Assembly (NCBI GenBank): GCA_015063895.1
Contig: SVTG01000003.1
Location: forward strand, 97,253-161,252
Direction: 5' to 3'
Length of the DNA stretch: 64,000 nucleotides
Origin: Oscillospiraceae bacterium
GTDB taxonomy: Bacteria; Bacillota; Clostridia; Oscillospirales; CAG-272
The notes beneath the pieces are model-generated. The model made no database searches, was not told where the DNA came from, and saw nothing but the letters and a program-made list of their open reading frames with translations. The position numbers were made by a program, and so were the translations under genes. Shown in pieces: positions 51,531-61,400 of this stretch; position 1 is the stretch's first letter; every line of letters starts with the position of its first letter.

Positions 51531-53183
51531 TTACACCTTTTCCCCGGCGAGGCGTCGCAGGGTCTTCATCACGTTATTTTCACCGCGGCCGAAATAATCG
51601 TGCAGGCGCTTGTATTCGGCATACAGCGCATCGTAAGCGGCGCGATTTTCAGCACAAGGATAATAGACGGTATCGGGCTGATCGGCCATTTTTTCAACAG
51701 CCGCGGACATGCTTTCATATACGTTCGCCGCAACCGCAGCGCAGATCGCGGATCCGTGCGCCCCCGCCTCGGCGGTGCTGGCCACCGAAATGGGCAGATC
51801 CAGTATATCGGCAAAGAGCTGCATCAGGAAGGCGTCCTTGCGCGCGATACCGCCCGAAGCGGCAAGCGCCTTGATCGGCACGCCGGCAGCGGCAAAGGCA
51901 TCAAAGATCACACGCGTTGCAAAGGCGGTCGCCTCAAACAGCGCGCGCATATAATCCTCGGGTGCGGTATGCAGCGTCATACCGACAAACACACCCGAAA
52001 GCAGCGGATCGCCCAGCAGATTGCGGTTACCGCTGAACCAGTCAAGCGCAAGAAGCCCCGTTTGACCGGGCGCCTTTTTCGCCGCACGCTCACTCAGCAG
52101 CCGCAGGACCGAAATGCCGCGTGCCTCGGCCTCCTTCCTGCATTCCTCGGTGGCGTAATGCTCTGCCGCGTATGCGAAATGATCGCCGAAGCAGCAAAGC
52201 CCTGCCTCATAGCCCCAGAAGCCCGGCAGTACACCGTCTGCACACATGCCGCTGATGCCGGGCACGTCGCATTTTTCACTCGATTGCAGGAAAAAGGGCG
52301 CGGACGTGCCGAAAATACCAAAGGCATCGCCGCTTTTGCAAAGCCCGAGCGCGCCGGCAGCGGAATGTCCGTCGGGACCTGCCACAGACACTGCCGTCCC
52401 CTCGCAAAGTCCAAAGCGTGCGGCAGCCTCCGCACTCACGCGCCCTGCCAGAGACCCCGTATCCAGCACGTCGTAGGGGAGCTTGTCAAGCAGGCCCGAG
52501 AGGCGCTCGTCAACCGCCTCAAAATAGGCACGCGAGGGGTAGCCCGCGCCCTTTTCGTATTGACTCTTGAAGGCGGCAAACAAATAGCCGCGCACAGGAT
52601 TACCCGTCAGCTGCCACGTGATAAAATCGCCTGACTCCATAAAGGTATGGGCAGCCTCATAGACCTCGGGGGCCTCTACGGCAGTCTGGTACATTTTCGG
52701 ATACGTAAAGGCGGCGGACATCGCGCCACCGCACAGCGAAAGCCATCTTTCGCCGCGCCGGCTTGCCACCTCGTTCAGGCGCTTGGCATAGGCATCGGCA
52801 GAATGGTCCTTCCACATTCTGACGTACGCATAGGGGTTTTCCGCAAAAGCCGCGTCAAAGCAAAGGGGGGTGCCGTTTTGATCAAGGGGCAGGAGCGTGC
52901 AGCAGGTAAAGTCAATGCCGATGCCCGCCACGTCAGCCGCCGCCACACCCGCGTTTTTCAGCACCGCGGGAATGACCTCGGCAAGAGACTCAAGATAATC
53001 TGCGGGGTCCTGCAACACAAAATGCGGGGGCAACGCCTTGCCGTTTGCCGCCAATACGGTATCCATCACGCCGTGACGGTATGGGGAAACTGCCACACCA
53101 AGCTCTTTGCCGTTTGCGGTATCCACCAGCACCGCACGGCAGGACAGCGAGCCAAAATCAACACCTATGGTATATACTGCCAT
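51531..53183 (-). CDS. araB: Ribulokinase-like FGGY carbohydrate kinase
   Basis: A 550-residue sugar kinase resembling AraB ribulokinase, which makes ribulose 5-phosphate. ATG 53183 follows AGGAGGG; the track start at 53207 is upstream of the RBS. The opening 'TIGVDFGSLSCRAVLVD' is characteristic of AraB, 'GIGIDFTCCTLLPLDQNGTP' follows, and 'VAGPDGHSAAGALG' and 'ALAASGGIARKDAFLMQLFAD' mark the second FGGY half. No araA or araD is adjacent. Other FGGY substrates are possible. Confidence 0.88.
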   Translation of the reverse strand: MAVYTIGVDFGSLSCRAVLVDTANGKELGVAVSPYRHGVMDTVLAANGKALPPHFVLQDPADYLESLAEVIPAVLKNAGVAAADVAGIGIDFTCCTLLPLDQNGTPLCFDAAFAENPYAYVRMWKDHSADAYAKRLNEVASRRGERWLSLCGGAMSAAFTYPKMYQTAVEAPEVYEAAHTFMESGDFITWQLTGNPVRGYLFAAFKSQYEKGAGYPSRAYFEAVDERLSGLLDKLPYDVLDTGSLAGRVSAEAAARFGLCEGTAVSVAGPDGHSAAGALGLCKSGDAFGIFGTSAPFFLQSSEKCDVPGISGMCADGVLPGFWGYEAGLCCFGDHFAYAAEHYATEECRKEAEARGISVLRLLSERAAKKAPGQTGLLALDWFSGNRNLLGDPLLSGVFVGMTLHTAPEDYMRALFEATAFATRVIFDAFAAAGVPIKALAASGGIARKDAFLMQLFADILDLPISVASTAEAGAHGSAICAAVAANVYESMSAAVEKMADQPDTVYYPCAENRAAYDALYAEYKRLHDYFGRGENNVMKTLRRLAGEKV

Positions 53184-53222
53184 TTCAAGCCCTCCTTTAT
53201 CAGGCACAGGAATATTATAACT

Positions 53223-53251
53223 ATTGTATCACAAAACCTTTAAATTGTCAA
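53223..53251 (-). promoter_or_regulatory. Promoter of the ribulokinase operon
   Basis: On the minus strand TTGACA and TACAAT are 17 bp apart, about 40 bp before the ATG. Confidence 0.8.
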
Positions 53252-53360
53252 ATGATTTCTCTTGGAAACGGGCATATTTTTGTCACTGGCAGATTTTACA
53301 TATCAAAAAGCCCGCACTTGTATGCTAAAATAAAGAAAAAATGCCAAGGAGGTCTATTTT

Positions 53361-54683
53361 ATGAAACGACTGCTCGGCACCGTGGGCCTTTTTATCTGCG
53401 TGCTGGCGCTGACCGCAACGCCGCTGGCCGCCCTTACCCCTACATACACCGTCACGGGTGCCTATAAATCCTCTCAGTATCACAAAAATCTCACCACCGT
53501 CACCAAAACGGGCGACAAGGCGCTCGATACCGTGGCGGCGGCCCTCTCCCAGCTTGGCTACAACGAGGGGAACAGCACCGCGCAGCTCGGCGGCACCAAT
53601 AAAACGGGAAATAAAAATTTTACCGAATATAACCGTTTTATCGGTACCATTGGCGGCTCTTATTCCTATGCGTGGTGTGCGGCGTTCGTGTCGTGGTGCC
53701 TGGACGTGGCCGAGGCGGGGAGCGCCGCGGGCGGACGCTTTACCAGCTGCACGCTTTGGGTTGAAAAATTGCAAAAGCTGGGGCTGTACAGCACGCGCGC
53801 CTCGGGATACGTGCCAAAAACAGGGGATCTTGTCTTCTTTCGCAGTGCAGGCACCGCACGCGCCTCCGACCACGTGGGGCTGGTTCGCTTTGTGCAGGAC
53901 GGACGCGTTTTTACCGTGGAGGGCAACGCCTCAAACAAGGTGGGGCTACACGACTACGCACTGAAGGACACCTATATTGTGGGCTACGGCAGACCGCAAT
54001 ATGAAACCCTCCCCCTCGCGGGCTCTCCCGTCGCATGGGAGGATACGGCAGGCGGCCTTTACGTCATCAGCTACGATTTTGTCAACGTGCGCGAAAAAGC
54101 CGCCGCCACGGGCACCAAGCTCGGCACGCTTGCGCACGGCACGCTTGTGGAAGTGAAAAAAGCGGAGAACGGGTGGGGGGAGATCACCTACAAGGACAAG
54201 CAGGCTTACATATCTCTTGACTATGCCGATTTCATCACACCCGTGTTCTATCGCGTGAATTACCTGGCAAACGGGGGCGAAAACACGCCACCCACCACCT
54301 CGTATCTGAGTGTGACGGCCGCAACCGTCACACCCTTGGTGCCGACCCTTGCGGGGCACGTGTTCTCCCATTGGCAGGACGAAACGGGCAAGGCCTTTTT
54401 GCCGGGTGATACGCTGCCGCAAAAAAGCCTGACGCTAACAGCCGTATTCACCCCTGCCCCGGAGCCGCCGCAGGAAGACGGAGGCGCCGCCGACACCCCT
54501 GCCGAGGACGAAGGCGCCCCTCCCCCGTTACCCGACACGGCACCGCCCGATGCCGCGCCCCTACCCGATACCGAGGGGACAACGGATACCGCCCGCGCTG
54601 CCGCCGAGGCCGGCACAATATCGGGTGTGCTGGCCGCCGCTGCGGGGCTTTGGTGGGCAATGCGTAAATTCCATTTGATCTGA
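53361..54683 (+). CDS. Secreted CHAP-domain protein with SH3 and InlB-type repeat, C-terminal membrane anchor
   Basis: A 440-residue exported protein. A signal peptide (about residues 1-25, ending 'TPLAA') is followed by a CHAP-type amidase/peptidase domain with catalytic Cys in 'YAWCAAFVSWCLD' near residue 105 and His in 'SDHVGLVRF'. An SH3-like domain ('YDFVNVREKAAATGTKLG') follows at about 225-285, then an InlB-type repeat ('VFSHWQDETGKAFLPG'), a Pro/Asp-rich linker and a C-terminal hydrophobic segment. Probably cleaves peptidoglycan peptides at the cell surface. AAGGAGG precedes the ATG. Confidence 0.85.
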   Translation: MKRLLGTVGLFICVLALTATPLAALTPTYTVTGAYKSSQYHKNLTTVTKTGDKALDTVAAALSQLGYNEGNSTAQLGGTNKTGNKNFTEYNRFIGTIGGSYSYAWCAAFVSWCLDVAEAGSAAGGRFTSCTLWVEKLQKLGLYSTRASGYVPKTGDLVFFRSAGTARASDHVGLVRFVQDGRVFTVEGNASNKVGLHDYALKDTYIVGYGRPQYETLPLAGSPVAWEDTAGGLYVISYDFVNVREKAAATGTKLGTLAHGTLVEVKKAENGWGEITYKDKQAYISLDYADFITPVFYRVNYLANGGENTPPTTSYLSVTAATVTPLVPTLAGHVFSHWQDETGKAFLPGDTLPQKSLTLTAVFTPAPEPPQEDGGAADTPAEDEGAPPPLPDTAPPDAAPLPDTEGTTDTARAAAEAGTISGVLAAAAGLWWAMRKFHLI

Positions 54684-54687
54684 TACG

Positions 54688-54740
54688 ATAGGCCAAGGAC
54701 AAAATGCGTCAAAAAACGCCCGCCTTGGCCTATATTTTTC
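54688..54740 (+). terminator. Terminator after the CHAP gene
   Basis: ATAGGCCAAGG pairs with CCTTGGCCTAT with an inner GCGT/ACGC stem, followed by TTTTTC. Confidence 0.82.
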
Positions 54741-54834
54741 TTTATTTATTCACATAAAATAAATCAATGTTCATTACGCATTCACATTTCGGTGTTATAG
54801 TAAAGTCATTCAATCTATAAGGAGGCTTATTATT

Positions 54835-57800
54835 TTGCTCTCTTTGCACAATATTGTCAAAACCTACGCCTCGGGTGACACCGAAGTCACGGCACTGCGC
54901 GGCATCAGCATCGACTTCCGCCAGAGCGAATTCGTGTCGGTCCTCGGCCCCTCGGGGTGCGGTAAGACCACACTGTTAAATATCATCGGCGGTCTTGACC
55001 GCTACACCAGCGGCGACCTTGTGATCAGCGGTCGCTCCACGAAGGAGTTCAGCGATGCCGACTGGGATACCTACCGCAACCACTCGGTAGGCTTCGTTTT
55101 CCAAAGCTACAACCTGATCATGCACCAGTCGGTACTGGCAAACGTTGAGCTGGCCCTGACGCTTTCGGGCGTATCGCGCGAGGAGCGCCGTGCGCGCGCC
55201 GTCGCCGCCCTTGAGCAGGTCGGACTCGGTGACCAGATCCACAAGAAACCCAACCAGATGTCGGGCGGTCAGATGCAGCGCGTGGCCATTGCCCGCGCCC
55301 TTGTCAACGACCCCGAGATCATTCTCGCCGACGAGCCGACCGGCGCCCTTGACACGCAGACCAGCGTGCAGATCATGGAAATTCTGAAAAGCATTTCCAA
55401 GGAAAAGCTGATCGTGATGGTCACGCATAACCCCGAGCTGGCCGAGGCCTATTCCTCGCGTATCATCAAGGTGCTTGACGGACAGGTGACCGAGGACAGC
55501 AATCCCTTCACCCCGGAGCCCGTCGCCCCCGACAAGGACGCAGATGAGGTAGAAAACGTTAAAAAATGCAAATGCGAGCGTGGGCGTCAGGAGAAAAAGC
55601 GCTCCATGTCCTTCCTCACCGCCCTCTCGCTTTCCTTCCACAACCTTTTGACAAAAAAGACGCGCACGCTGCTCGTTTCCGTGGCAGGCAGCATCGGCAT
55701 CATCGGCATTGCGCTCATTTTGGCGCTCTCCAACGGCGTGAACCTCTTTATTGCCACCGTGCAGGAGGATACGCTCTCGACCTATCCCCTCACCATTCAA
55801 AAGGAAACGCAGGATATGTCCGCTATGCTCGGCGCCATGACCGCAACGGGGGGCGGTGCCGACTATTCAAGCTCGGACAAGATCCACGTGGACGATTCGC
55901 TCGGCACCATGATGTCGGCGATGAGCGCCACGGTCACCAACAATCTCACTGCCTTCAAGCAATATATTGAAAGCCATCCCGACAAGCTGGCAGGCCTTGT
56001 CAACGACGTGCAGTATATGTACGATTACAATCTGCAGGTCTTTAACATGGTCAGCGTCAACAAGGACGGCTCCACCGTGACCGAAGCGCGTGAGATCGGC
56101 ATGGACGTGGTCTTTGATCACATGGGCAGCGCCTTCTCGGGCATGTCCGAGCTCATGGAGATGAGCGGCGGCATGGGCGGTATGAACGTCTTTTCCGAGA
56201 TGATCAACAACCAGGATCTGCTTGATCAGCAATACGACGTGATCGCGGGCAGCTGGCCCACCGCCTATAACGAGGTGGTGCTGGTGGTCAGCTCCAACAA
56301 TCAGATCGGCAAGATGACGCTGTATATGCTCGGTATGCTGGATCCCGCAAACATTGAAGAGGAGTTGAAGGATCTGATGGCGGGCGAATACGTGCCTGAG
56401 GAGGATCTTTCCTACACCTTCGAGGACATTCTTGCCACCAACTTCAAGCTTTTGACCACCGCGGACTTTTTTGCCAAGACCGACCGCACCTACCACACGG
56501 CAAACGGCGAGAAAAACGTGTGGACCGATCTGCGCGAGGGCTTTGACTTTGATAACGCCGCATTTGTCGACGAAAACGGCATCGATATCAAGATCTCGGG
56601 CATTATCCGCCCCAAGAAGGGCGTTGCCGCCACGAGCATTTCGGGTGCCATCGGCTACACCAAGGCGCTGACCGATTACATTCTTGAAAAGAATGCCAAC
56701 AGCGACGTGATCAATCAGCAAAAGCAAAATCCCGGTGTGAACGTGCTGACGGGCCTCCCCTTTGAGCGCACCCACTACACCCCCGAAACCATTCACGAGC
56801 TGGTGGATAAGATCGACGACGCCACCATGGATATGTTCTACGCCTATATGACGCAGCAGATCCTCAACAACCCCGATTTCTCCGACCGTATTGAGGTCAC
56901 GGATACCGAATCCTTCCTGGGTATGTTCATGCTGCTGCCCGCCGACGGACGCGCCGAGATCGTGAACGCGATCCTCACCGCCGCCAAGGAAACCCCCGCC
57001 AACGCCGACGGACTCACGGCCCTGTTTGGAGTACTGACCTCCACCACCGACGGCATTACCGTGACCCCCGATAACTTCGTGCGCCTGCTGCCCGTGCTTG
57101 ACCTGCAAACGCAGGTGATGATGGCACTCATGGGCGTGCCCAACACCACGGTCCCTGCCCTCTCGCTGCCCGGCCTTATCACGATGGCGGGCGATACCGC
57201 GATGCAGGCCATTTACGCAAGGCTGACCGAAAGCATCCAGCACATGACCGTCAACGAGGAGATCTTCACGGCCATTCTCGGCACGATGCAGCCCGACGAT
57301 CCCGCCTTTATCCAGCTGGAGGAGACGCTGTACTCTATGGCACCGCAGATCGATGCGACCCTTGACAGCGTGCTTGATACGCTTGACGATGTCGAGGCTG
57401 CGACCCCCGCCGCCATCAGCTTCTTTGCCAAGGATTTTGAATCCAAGGAAAAAATCGAAGCGTTCATCGCCGAATACAATCAAAGCGCCGCCGATGCCGA
57501 CAAGCTCGAATACTCCGATATCGTCGGCACCATGATGTCCTCGGTAACGATCATTGTCGATGCCATTTCCTACGTGCTGATCGCCTTCGTGTCGATCTCG
57601 CTGGTGGTATCCTCGATCATGATCGGCATCATCACCTATATTTCGGTGCTTGAGCGCACCAAGGAGATCGGTGTGCTGCGCGCGATCGGCGCGTCGAAGC
57701 GGGATATCTCGCGCGTGTTCAACGCCGAAACGCTTATCATCGGCTTTGCCGCGGGTGCGATCGGCATTCTGTTTACGGTCCTCGTCTGCATTCCCATCAC

Positions 57801-57969
57801 GCTGATCCTGCGGGCAGTGACCGACATTGCCAGCATCGCGGCCGTGCTCCCCCTCGGCGGTGCCATTGCACTGATCGTCATCAGCATGCTGCTGACGCTG
57901 ATCGCAGGCGTGATCCCCTCACGCATCGCCTCGAAAAAGGACCCTGTCGTTGCGCTGCGCAGCGAATAA
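54835..57969 (+). CDS. ABC transporter, fused ATPase and FtsX/MacB-type permease
   Basis: A 1044-residue single-chain transporter of the MacB/LolD-LolE-like type. The TTG start at 54835 lies nine bases after GGAGG at 54821. ATPase: Walker A 'GPSGCGKTT' near residue 38, signature 'MSGGQMQRVAIARAL' near 142, Walker B 'IILADEPTGALD'. One membrane segment follows at about 275-300, then an extracellular region of about 600 residues rich in Met and Asp, and the FtsX-type membrane part at about 905-1044 ('RTKEIGVLRAIGASKRDISRVF'). Such mechanotransmission systems export peptides or resist antimicrobial peptides; no two-component genes are adjacent. Confidence 0.92.
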   Translation: MLSLHNIVKTYASGDTEVTALRGISIDFRQSEFVSVLGPSGCGKTTLLNIIGGLDRYTSGDLVISGRSTKEFSDADWDTYRNHSVGFVFQSYNLIMHQSVLANVELALTLSGVSREERRARAVAALEQVGLGDQIHKKPNQMSGGQMQRVAIARALVNDPEIILADEPTGALDTQTSVQIMEILKSISKEKLIVMVTHNPELAEAYSSRIIKVLDGQVTEDSNPFTPEPVAPDKDADEVENVKKCKCERGRQEKKRSMSFLTALSLSFHNLLTKKTRTLLVSVAGSIGIIGIALILALSNGVNLFIATVQEDTLSTYPLTIQKETQDMSAMLGAMTATGGGADYSSSDKIHVDDSLGTMMSAMSATVTNNLTAFKQYIESHPDKLAGLVNDVQYMYDYNLQVFNMVSVNKDGSTVTEAREIGMDVVFDHMGSAFSGMSELMEMSGGMGGMNVFSEMINNQDLLDQQYDVIAGSWPTAYNEVVLVVSSNNQIGKMTLYMLGMLDPANIEEELKDLMAGEYVPEEDLSYTFEDILATNFKLLTTADFFAKTDRTYHTANGEKNVWTDLREGFDFDNAAFVDENGIDIKISGIIRPKKGVAATSISGAIGYTKALTDYILEKNANSDVINQQKQNPGVNVLTGLPFERTHYTPETIHELVDKIDDATMDMFYAYMTQQILNNPDFSDRIEVTDTESFLGMFMLLPADGRAEIVNAILTAAKETPANADGLTALFGVLTSTTDGITVTPDNFVRLLPVLDLQTQVMMALMGVPNTTVPALSLPGLITMAGDTAMQAIYARLTESIQHMTVNEEIFTAILGTMQPDDPAFIQLEETLYSMAPQIDATLDSVLDTLDDVEAATPAAISFFAKDFESKEKIEAFIAEYNQSAADADKLEYSDIVGTMMSSVTIIVDAISYVLIAFVSISLVVSSIMIGIITYISVLERTKEIGVLRAIGASKRDISRVFNAETLIIGFAAGAIGILFTVLVCIPITLILRAVTDIASIAAVLPLGGAIALIVISMLLTLIAGVIPSRIASKKDPVVALRSE

Positions 57970-57985
57970 TAAAGATCACATTCCC

Positions 57986-58024
57986 AAGGGTGGCGAAGCC
58001 GCGGCTTCGCCACCCTTCCTTTTT
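57986..58024 (+). terminator. Terminator after the ABC transporter gene
   Basis: AAGGGTGGCGAAGCC pairs with GGCTTCGCCACCCTT, then CCTTTTTG. The next 170 bp up to the pflB promoter are A/T-rich and I see no gene in them. Confidence 0.92.
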
Positions 58025-58198
58025 GCGACGCTCCCTTGCATTAGCTTTACCTCGCCTTTTACCCCCCAAAAAAGACCCACTTTGTGATAAAAATAACAAG
58101 GTATGACAACTTGCTTTTTGCTTGTCAAAACTTTAACGAAATTTGGCGTTTTTTTCAAGTTTTTTACAAAAAAGGCATAAAATTTGTTTGCGTTTCCC

Positions 58199-58227
58199 TT
58201 GACTTCAAGGGTGCCTTGTGCTATACT
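58199..58227 (+). promoter_or_regulatory. Promoter of pflBA
   Basis: TTGACT (58199-58204), 17-bp spacer, TATACT (58222-58227). The transcript would carry a leader of about 140 nt. Confidence 0.8.
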
Positions 58228-58240
58228 ATCTATGGCCGAA

Positions 58241-58336
58241 AAAACGACGGTTGCAATCGCCAAATTGCAAGAGTACACCGGCCCGAATCGTAAGCCGACC
58301 GTCGGAAAACTGCCGCATGGTCGGATTTTTCTTTGT
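58241..58336 (+). promoter_or_regulatory. Structured pflB leader, ZTP (pfl-motif) riboswitch-like
   Basis: The leader folds as a three-way junction: P1 CGACGGT (58245-58251) with ACCGTCG (58298-58304), P2 TGCAAT/ATTGCA around CGCCAA, and P3 CGGC/GCCG around an 11-base loop. P2 and P3 abut P1 directly and are joined by AGAGTACAC. The terminator CCGACC/GGTCGG (58295-58324) with inner CGG/CCG and then ATTTTTC uses the 3' strand of P1, so the two folds exclude each other. GACGG, the hairpin, GAGTA and GCCGACCGTC in this order resemble the ZTP class as I recall it, but the UGGGC end is missing. Confidence 0.6.
58295..58331 (+). terminator. Terminator hairpin in the pflB leader
   Basis: CCGACC-GT-CGG-AAAACTG-CCG-CAT-GGTCGG then ATTTTTC. 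It ends 30 bp before the pflB GGAGG, as expected of an attenuator. Confidence 0.72.
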
Positions 58337-58374
58337 CAACCAATCTCAAAACAATATATTGGAGGTACGAATAC

Positions 58375-60603
58375 ATGAAACAAGAATGGCAAGGCTTTGT
58401 AGGCGGCGCTTGGGAAAAGGATATTGACGTACGTGACTTTATCCAGAAGAACTACACCCCCTACGACGGCGATGACAGCTTCCTCGCCGGCCCCACGAAG
58501 GCAACCCTTGACCTGTGGGCAAAGGTGAGTGAGCTCAAGAAGGAAGAAATTGCCGCAGGCGGCGTGCTCGATATGGATACCTCGGTGGTTTCCACCATCA
58601 CCTCGCACGCACCCGGTTATATCGAGCAGGAGAAGGAGCAGATTGTGGGTCTTCAGACCGACAAGCCCCTCAAGCGCTCGCTGCAGCCCTACGGCGGTAT
58701 CCGTATGGCTATGAAGGCCTGCAAGGATAACGGTTACAGTGTAGCACCCGAGCTCGTTGAGTTCTTCACCGAGCACAGAAAGACCCATAATGCAGGCGTG
58801 TTTGACGTTTACACCCCCGAGATCAGACGCTGCCGCACCAACCACATCATTACGGGTCTGCCCGATGCTTACGGTCGCGGCCGCATCATCGGCGACTACC
58901 GCCGTGCCGCCCTTTACGGCATTGACCGCCTGATCGAGGACAAGAATGCCCAAAAGGACAGCACCCCCTCTACCCTCACGGCAGAGGTCATTCGCGATCG
59001 CGAGGAGCTTTCCGAGCAGATCCGCGCCCTTGAAATGATCAAGGCCATGGCCGCCTCCTACGGCTGTGATATCTCGAAGCCCGCCGCCAACTTCAAGGAG
59101 GCTGTGCAGGCTACCTACTTTGCATATCTTGCCGCCGTGAAGGAGCAGAACGGCGCCGCCATGTCGCTTGGCCGCACCTCTACCTTCCTTGATATCTACG
59201 CTACGCGCGATATCGCCAACGGCACGCTGACCGAGAGCGAGGCACAGGAGATCATCGACCACTTCGTGATGAAGCTCCGTATGGTATGCTTTGCGAGAAC
59301 CCCCGAATACAACGCCCTGTTTGCAGGCGACCCCACGTGGGTAACCGAGTCGATCGGTGGCGTCGGTGTTGACGGCAGACACATGGTCACCAAGACCTCG
59401 TTCCGTTTCCTCAACACCTTAAACAACCTCGGTGCCGCACCCGAACCCAACCTCACGGTCCTGTGGTCCGAGAAGCTCCCGGACGGCTTCAAGCGCTTCT
59501 GCGCCAAGGTATCCATCGAGCACCACGCCGTACAGTACGAGAACGACGACCTGATGCGTCCCGTTCACGGTGACGACTACGGCATTGCCTGCTGCGTATC
59601 CTCGATGAGAATCGGTAAGGAAATGCAGTTCTTCGGTGCACGCGCCAACCTGGCAAAATGCCTGCTTTACGCCATCAACGGCGGTGTCGACGAAATGACC
59701 GGCACGCAGGTAGCCCCCAAGTTCCAGCCCATCACCTCCGAGTACCTGGATTACGATGAGGTTATGGAGAAATACAAGGCCATGATGGAGTGGCTGGCAG
59801 GCGCATACGTGAACGCCCTGAACGCCATTCACTATATGCACGACAAGTACTGCTACGAGCGTGCACAGATGGCCTTCCACGACAAGGAGGTCCGCCGCTG
59901 GTTCGCAACGGGCATTGCAGGCTTCTCTGTTGTGGCTGACTCGCTTTCCGCCATCAAGTACGCCAAGGTCAAGGTTCTGCGCAACGAGCAGGGTATCGCC
60001 ACCGGATTTGAGACCGAGGGTGACTTCCCCAAGTACGGCAACGACGACGACCGCGTAGACGAGATCGGAAAAGAGATCCTGCGTTTGTTCATCACCTACC
60101 TGCGCAAGCAGCACACCTACCGTGGCGGCATCGCAACCACCTCGATCCTTACCATTACCTCTAACGTGACCTACGGCAAGAACACGGGTGCCACCCCCGA
60201 CGGCAGAGTCTGCGGCGAGGCATTTGCACCCGGTGCAAACCCCATGCACGGCAGAGATGAAAACGGTGCCGTTGCATCGCTGGCCTCTGTTGCCAAGATC
60301 CCGTTCCTGGATTCGCAGGACGGCATCTCCAACACCTTCACCATCGTTCCCTCTGCACTCGGCAAGAACGAGGAGGAGCGTGAAACCAACCTTATAGCTC
60401 TCCTTGACGGCTACTGCAAGAAGGGCGGCTTCCACCTCAACGTCAACGTGTTTGACCGCGAGCTGCTGCTTGACGCCCAGAAGCACCCCGAGCTTTACCC
60501 GCAGCTGACGATCCGCGTATCGGGCTACGCCGTAAACTTCATCAAGCTGACCAAGGCACAGCAGGACGAGGTTATTTCGAGAACCTTCCACGGCTCTATC
60601 TGA
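58375..60603 (+). CDS. pflB: Formate C-acetyltransferase (pyruvate formate-lyase)
   Basis: Glycyl-radical enzyme converting pyruvate and CoA to acetyl-CoA and formate in anaerobic metabolism. ATG 58375 follows GGAGG at 58361; the track start at 58333 lies in the leader. The 742-residue protein has the adjacent catalytic cysteines in 'GIACCVSSM' (Cys406-Cys407) and the radical Gly717 in 'RVSGYAVNF'. These distinguish true pyruvate formate-lyases from diol dehydratases. pflA follows after one base. Formate also feeds one-carbon and purine metabolism, which fits a ZTP-type leader. Confidence 0.97.
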   Translation: MKQEWQGFVGGAWEKDIDVRDFIQKNYTPYDGDDSFLAGPTKATLDLWAKVSELKKEEIAAGGVLDMDTSVVSTITSHAPGYIEQEKEQIVGLQTDKPLKRSLQPYGGIRMAMKACKDNGYSVAPELVEFFTEHRKTHNAGVFDVYTPEIRRCRTNHIITGLPDAYGRGRIIGDYRRAALYGIDRLIEDKNAQKDSTPSTLTAEVIRDREELSEQIRALEMIKAMAASYGCDISKPAANFKEAVQATYFAYLAAVKEQNGAAMSLGRTSTFLDIYATRDIANGTLTESEAQEIIDHFVMKLRMVCFARTPEYNALFAGDPTWVTESIGGVGVDGRHMVTKTSFRFLNTLNNLGAAPEPNLTVLWSEKLPDGFKRFCAKVSIEHHAVQYENDDLMRPVHGDDYGIACCVSSMRIGKEMQFFGARANLAKCLLYAINGGVDEMTGTQVAPKFQPITSEYLDYDEVMEKYKAMMEWLAGAYVNALNAIHYMHDKYCYERAQMAFHDKEVRRWFATGIAGFSVVADSLSAIKYAKVKVLRNEQGIATGFETEGDFPKYGNDDDRVDEIGKEILRLFITYLRKQHTYRGGIATTSILTITSNVTYGKNTGATPDGRVCGEAFAPGANPMHGRDENGAVASLASVAKIPFLDSQDGISNTFTIVPSALGKNEEERETNLIALLDGYCKKGGFHLNVNVFDRELLLDAQKHPELYPQLTIRVSGYAVNFIKLTKAQQDEVISRTFHGSI

Positions 60604-60604
60604 T

Positions 60605-61333
60605 ATGGTGGGGCATATTCACTCTATTGAGACCTTTGGCACAGTAGACGGGCCGGGCGTGCGCTTCGTGGTATTCTTTCAAGGATGCCCGATGCGCTGC
60701 CTGTACTGTCATAACCCCGATACATGGATCGCGGGGGCGGGGGAAAAACACTCCGCCTCCGATCTCATTGCCAAGATGCTGCGCAATCTGAGCTTTTATC
60801 AGACGGGCGGCATTACCGCCACAGGGGGCGAGCCACTGCTGCAGCTTGATTTTCTGATTGAGCTGTTTGAGCTTGCCAAGCGCCACGGCATCCATACCTG
60901 TCTTGATACGTCGGGCATCACCTTTCACGAGGCACCCGCCTATCTTGAAAAGATCGACCGTCTGCTTGCCGTGACCGACCTTGTCATGCTTGACGTCAAG
61001 CACGCAGATGATCGGGCACACCAAAGGCTGACGGGCTGTAGCAACACCCCCGTGGTGGCCTTTGCCAAATATCTTTGCCAAAAAAAGATAAAAATGCACG
61101 TGCGCCACGTGCTGGTGCCGGGCTACACCGATGCCGAGGCAGATCTTGCCTCCCTTGGGCAGTTGTTGCGTGATTTTGACAACATTGAAAAGATCGAGGT
61201 GCTGCCTTACCACACGCTCGGCAAGGCCAAATATGAAAATCTCGGTATTCCCTATCCCCTCGGCGACACCCCCCAGCTGACCGTGCGCGATGCGGCAGCA
61301 GCGCTTGCCGTGATCAAACGATACATGAACTGA
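60605..61333 (+). CDS. pflA: Pyruvate formate-lyase activating enzyme
   Basis: Radical SAM activase that abstracts a hydrogen from the PflB glycine. A 242-residue protein with CxxxCxxC at Cys28, Cys32 and Cys35 ('GCPMRCLYCHNPD'), 'TATGGEPLLQ' for SAM binding and 'VMLDVKHADD'. ATG is one base after the pflB stop with no separate promoter. Confidence 0.96.
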   Translation: MVGHIHSIETFGTVDGPGVRFVVFFQGCPMRCLYCHNPDTWIAGAGEKHSASDLIAKMLRNLSFYQTGGITATGGEPLLQLDFLIELFELAKRHGIHTCLDTSGITFHEAPAYLEKIDRLLAVTDLVMLDVKHADDRAHQRLTGCSNTPVVAFAKYLCQKKIKMHVRHVLVPGYTDAEADLASLGQLLRDFDNIEKIEVLPYHTLGKAKYENLGIPYPLGDTPQLTVRDAAAALAVIKRYMN

Positions 61334-61366
61334 AAAAGGTGTAGCTCCCCGCGCTGCACCTTTTTC
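61333..61366 (+). terminator. Terminator after pflA
   Basis: AAAAAGGTG...CACCTTTTT with an inner TAGC/GCTG helix. Confidence 0.85.
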
Positions 61367-61400
61367 TGATAACTGCTTTACGCACACAAAGGAGAAGGCT

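Noticed and set aside
55867-57483. A 538-residue minus-strand ORF inside the ABC transporter gene
   Set aside because: His/Gly/Val-rich composition typical of an antisense shadow; the plus strand is a well-supported transporter.
58336-60591. Two long minus-strand ORFs (348 and 390 residues) opposite pflB
   Set aside because: pflB motifs on the plus strand are unambiguous; the antisense frames have no RBS or homology.
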